Part shown: piece by piece, positions 36,244 to 36,724 of the stretch
Numbering within the stretch: position 1 is the stretch's first letter
How the letters are laid out: every line of letters begins with the position of its first letter
NCBI GenBank assembly: GCA_023421115.1
Contig: JAEZUI010000063.1
Span: 1-36,724 of the forward strand
DNA: 36,724 nt
From: Bacillota bacterium
GTDB taxonomy: Bacteria > Bacillota > Clostridia > Acetivibrionales > Acetivibrionaceae
Reading direction: 5' to 3'
Notes under the pieces: model-generated
Told to the model about the DNA's origin: nothing
What the model saw: the letters and a program-made list of their open reading frames with translations, nothing else
The model's database searches: none
Translations under genes and position numbers: made by a program

Positions 36244-36724
36244 CGCGGTGGTTTTCCAAACTTTCTCTTCCAATATATCACACTTTCCTGTATTTCTAAA
36301 GTAAGAAAACTGAGCCCTCAATTCATTAATTCTGCTTATAGTGCTCTTAAATTTTTCTTCGAATCCGCACTTTGTAGGGAATGGAACATGAAACACATAC
36401 CAAGACTTAAAAGCAAACATACTTTGCCCGAGGTTCTTTCAAAAGAAGAAGTGGCTTCTATTCTCAGCCATATTACAAACCTTAAACACAAAGCTATGAT
36501 TACTACTATCTACTCCGCTGGTCTAAGAATAAACGAAGCTGCCCATCTTAAAATTTCAGATATTGACAGTAAGAATATGCGTATATTTGTTCGTCAGGGT
36601 AAGGGCAATAAGGATCGATTTACTCTGCTTTCAAAAAACAATCTGCGTCTGCTCCGGGATTATTACAGGGTGTACAAACCCAAAGAATGGCTTTTCCCTG
36701 GCTTCTTACCTTCAAACCCTATTT
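36244..36724 (+). pseudogene. Tyrosine recombinase/integrase, 5'-truncated and running off the window
   Basis: An open frame of 160 codons follows a TAA at 36241. It encodes the end of a SAM-like core-binding domain (KVRKLSPQFINSAYSALKFF, then REWNMKHIPR) and the start of the catalytic domain: LPEVLSKEEV, YSAGLRINEA (first catalytic Arg), DID, and RQGKGNKDRFTLLS (catalytic Lys). This resembles XerC/D-like integrases that accompany IS91-type elements. No plausible start codon lies between 36244 and the internal ATG at 36388, which would remove most of the core-binding domain, so the 5' end seems cut at the junction with the GC-rich island. The Arg, His and Tyr of the C-terminus would lie beyond 36724. 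Confidence 0.8.

Noticed and set aside
35945..36259. 104-residue minus-strand open frame in the GC-rich island
   Set aside because: Its openness is explained by high GC content; there is no family signature, and it crosses several hairpins.

Overview
The window looks like part of the chromosome of an anaerobic, cellulosome-producing Clostridia species in the Acetivibrio / Hungateiclostridium / Ruminiclostridium / Pseudobacteroides neighbourhood. This is inferred from AT-rich DNA with strong purine-rich ribosome binding sites, three secreted glycoside hydrolases with dockerins, a type I-like cohesin on a surface-type protein, and a large S-layer-homology (SLH) protein. The species cannot be fixed from the sequence alone.

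Layout. 1-250: a terminator-like hairpin at the left edge. 250-1776 (-): ComM/YifB AAA ATPase. 2047-4085 (-): an ECF sigma factor translationally coupled to a membrane-anchored serpin. 4511-8017 (-): a GH9 cellulase with dockerin, preceded by a TPR protein whose repeats are predicted to lie outside the cell. 8237-8626 (+): cytidine deaminase. 8810-12679 (-): a 1289-residue CBM6 / malectin-like / SLH / amidotransferase-fold protein. 13117-13443 (+): an unrecognised 108-residue protein. 13557-14615 (-): a cohesin protein with two copper-amine-oxidase-N-like repeats. 14804-17582 (-): an LtaS-type phosphoglycerol transferase followed by a stand-alone type II thioesterase. 18184-22043 (+): a GH5 cellulase with dockerin, then a bifunctional GH10 xylanase - dockerin - CE3-type esterase. 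22439-34252 (+): two giant paralogues (Ser/Thr kinase - AAA ATPase - helical repeats - GAF - GGDEF) flanking a metallo-beta-lactamase-fold hydrolase. 34371-36724: a scrapyard of broken genes: retropepsin-like fragment, 3'-truncated group II intron, frameshifted ParE/RelE toxin with an intact Phd/YefM antitoxin, a GC-rich hairpin island and a 5'-truncated tyrosine recombinase running off the window.

How the genes work together. The dockerin enzymes (GH9, GH5, GH10-CE3) supply cellulase, xylanase and xylan deacetylase activity for a cellulosome. The cohesin protein could hold such enzymes at the surface, and the SLH protein is another surface carbohydrate-binding factor. The paired kinase-ATPase-diguanylate cyclases should couple an internal signal to c-di-GMP, which commonly controls surface attachment; a link to the cellulosome genes is only suggested by proximity.

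Most distinctive unexplained signal. A family of about 70-100 bp imperfect palindromes occurs at least five times in the intergenic gaps (8627-8728, 13002-13070, 17613-17712, about 22316-22409, about 28792-28861). The arms vary between copies while pairing is mostly kept within a copy. Other notable points are the sigma factor/serpin pair, the unequal divergence of the two giant kinases, and the internal-dockerin GH10-CE3 enzyme.
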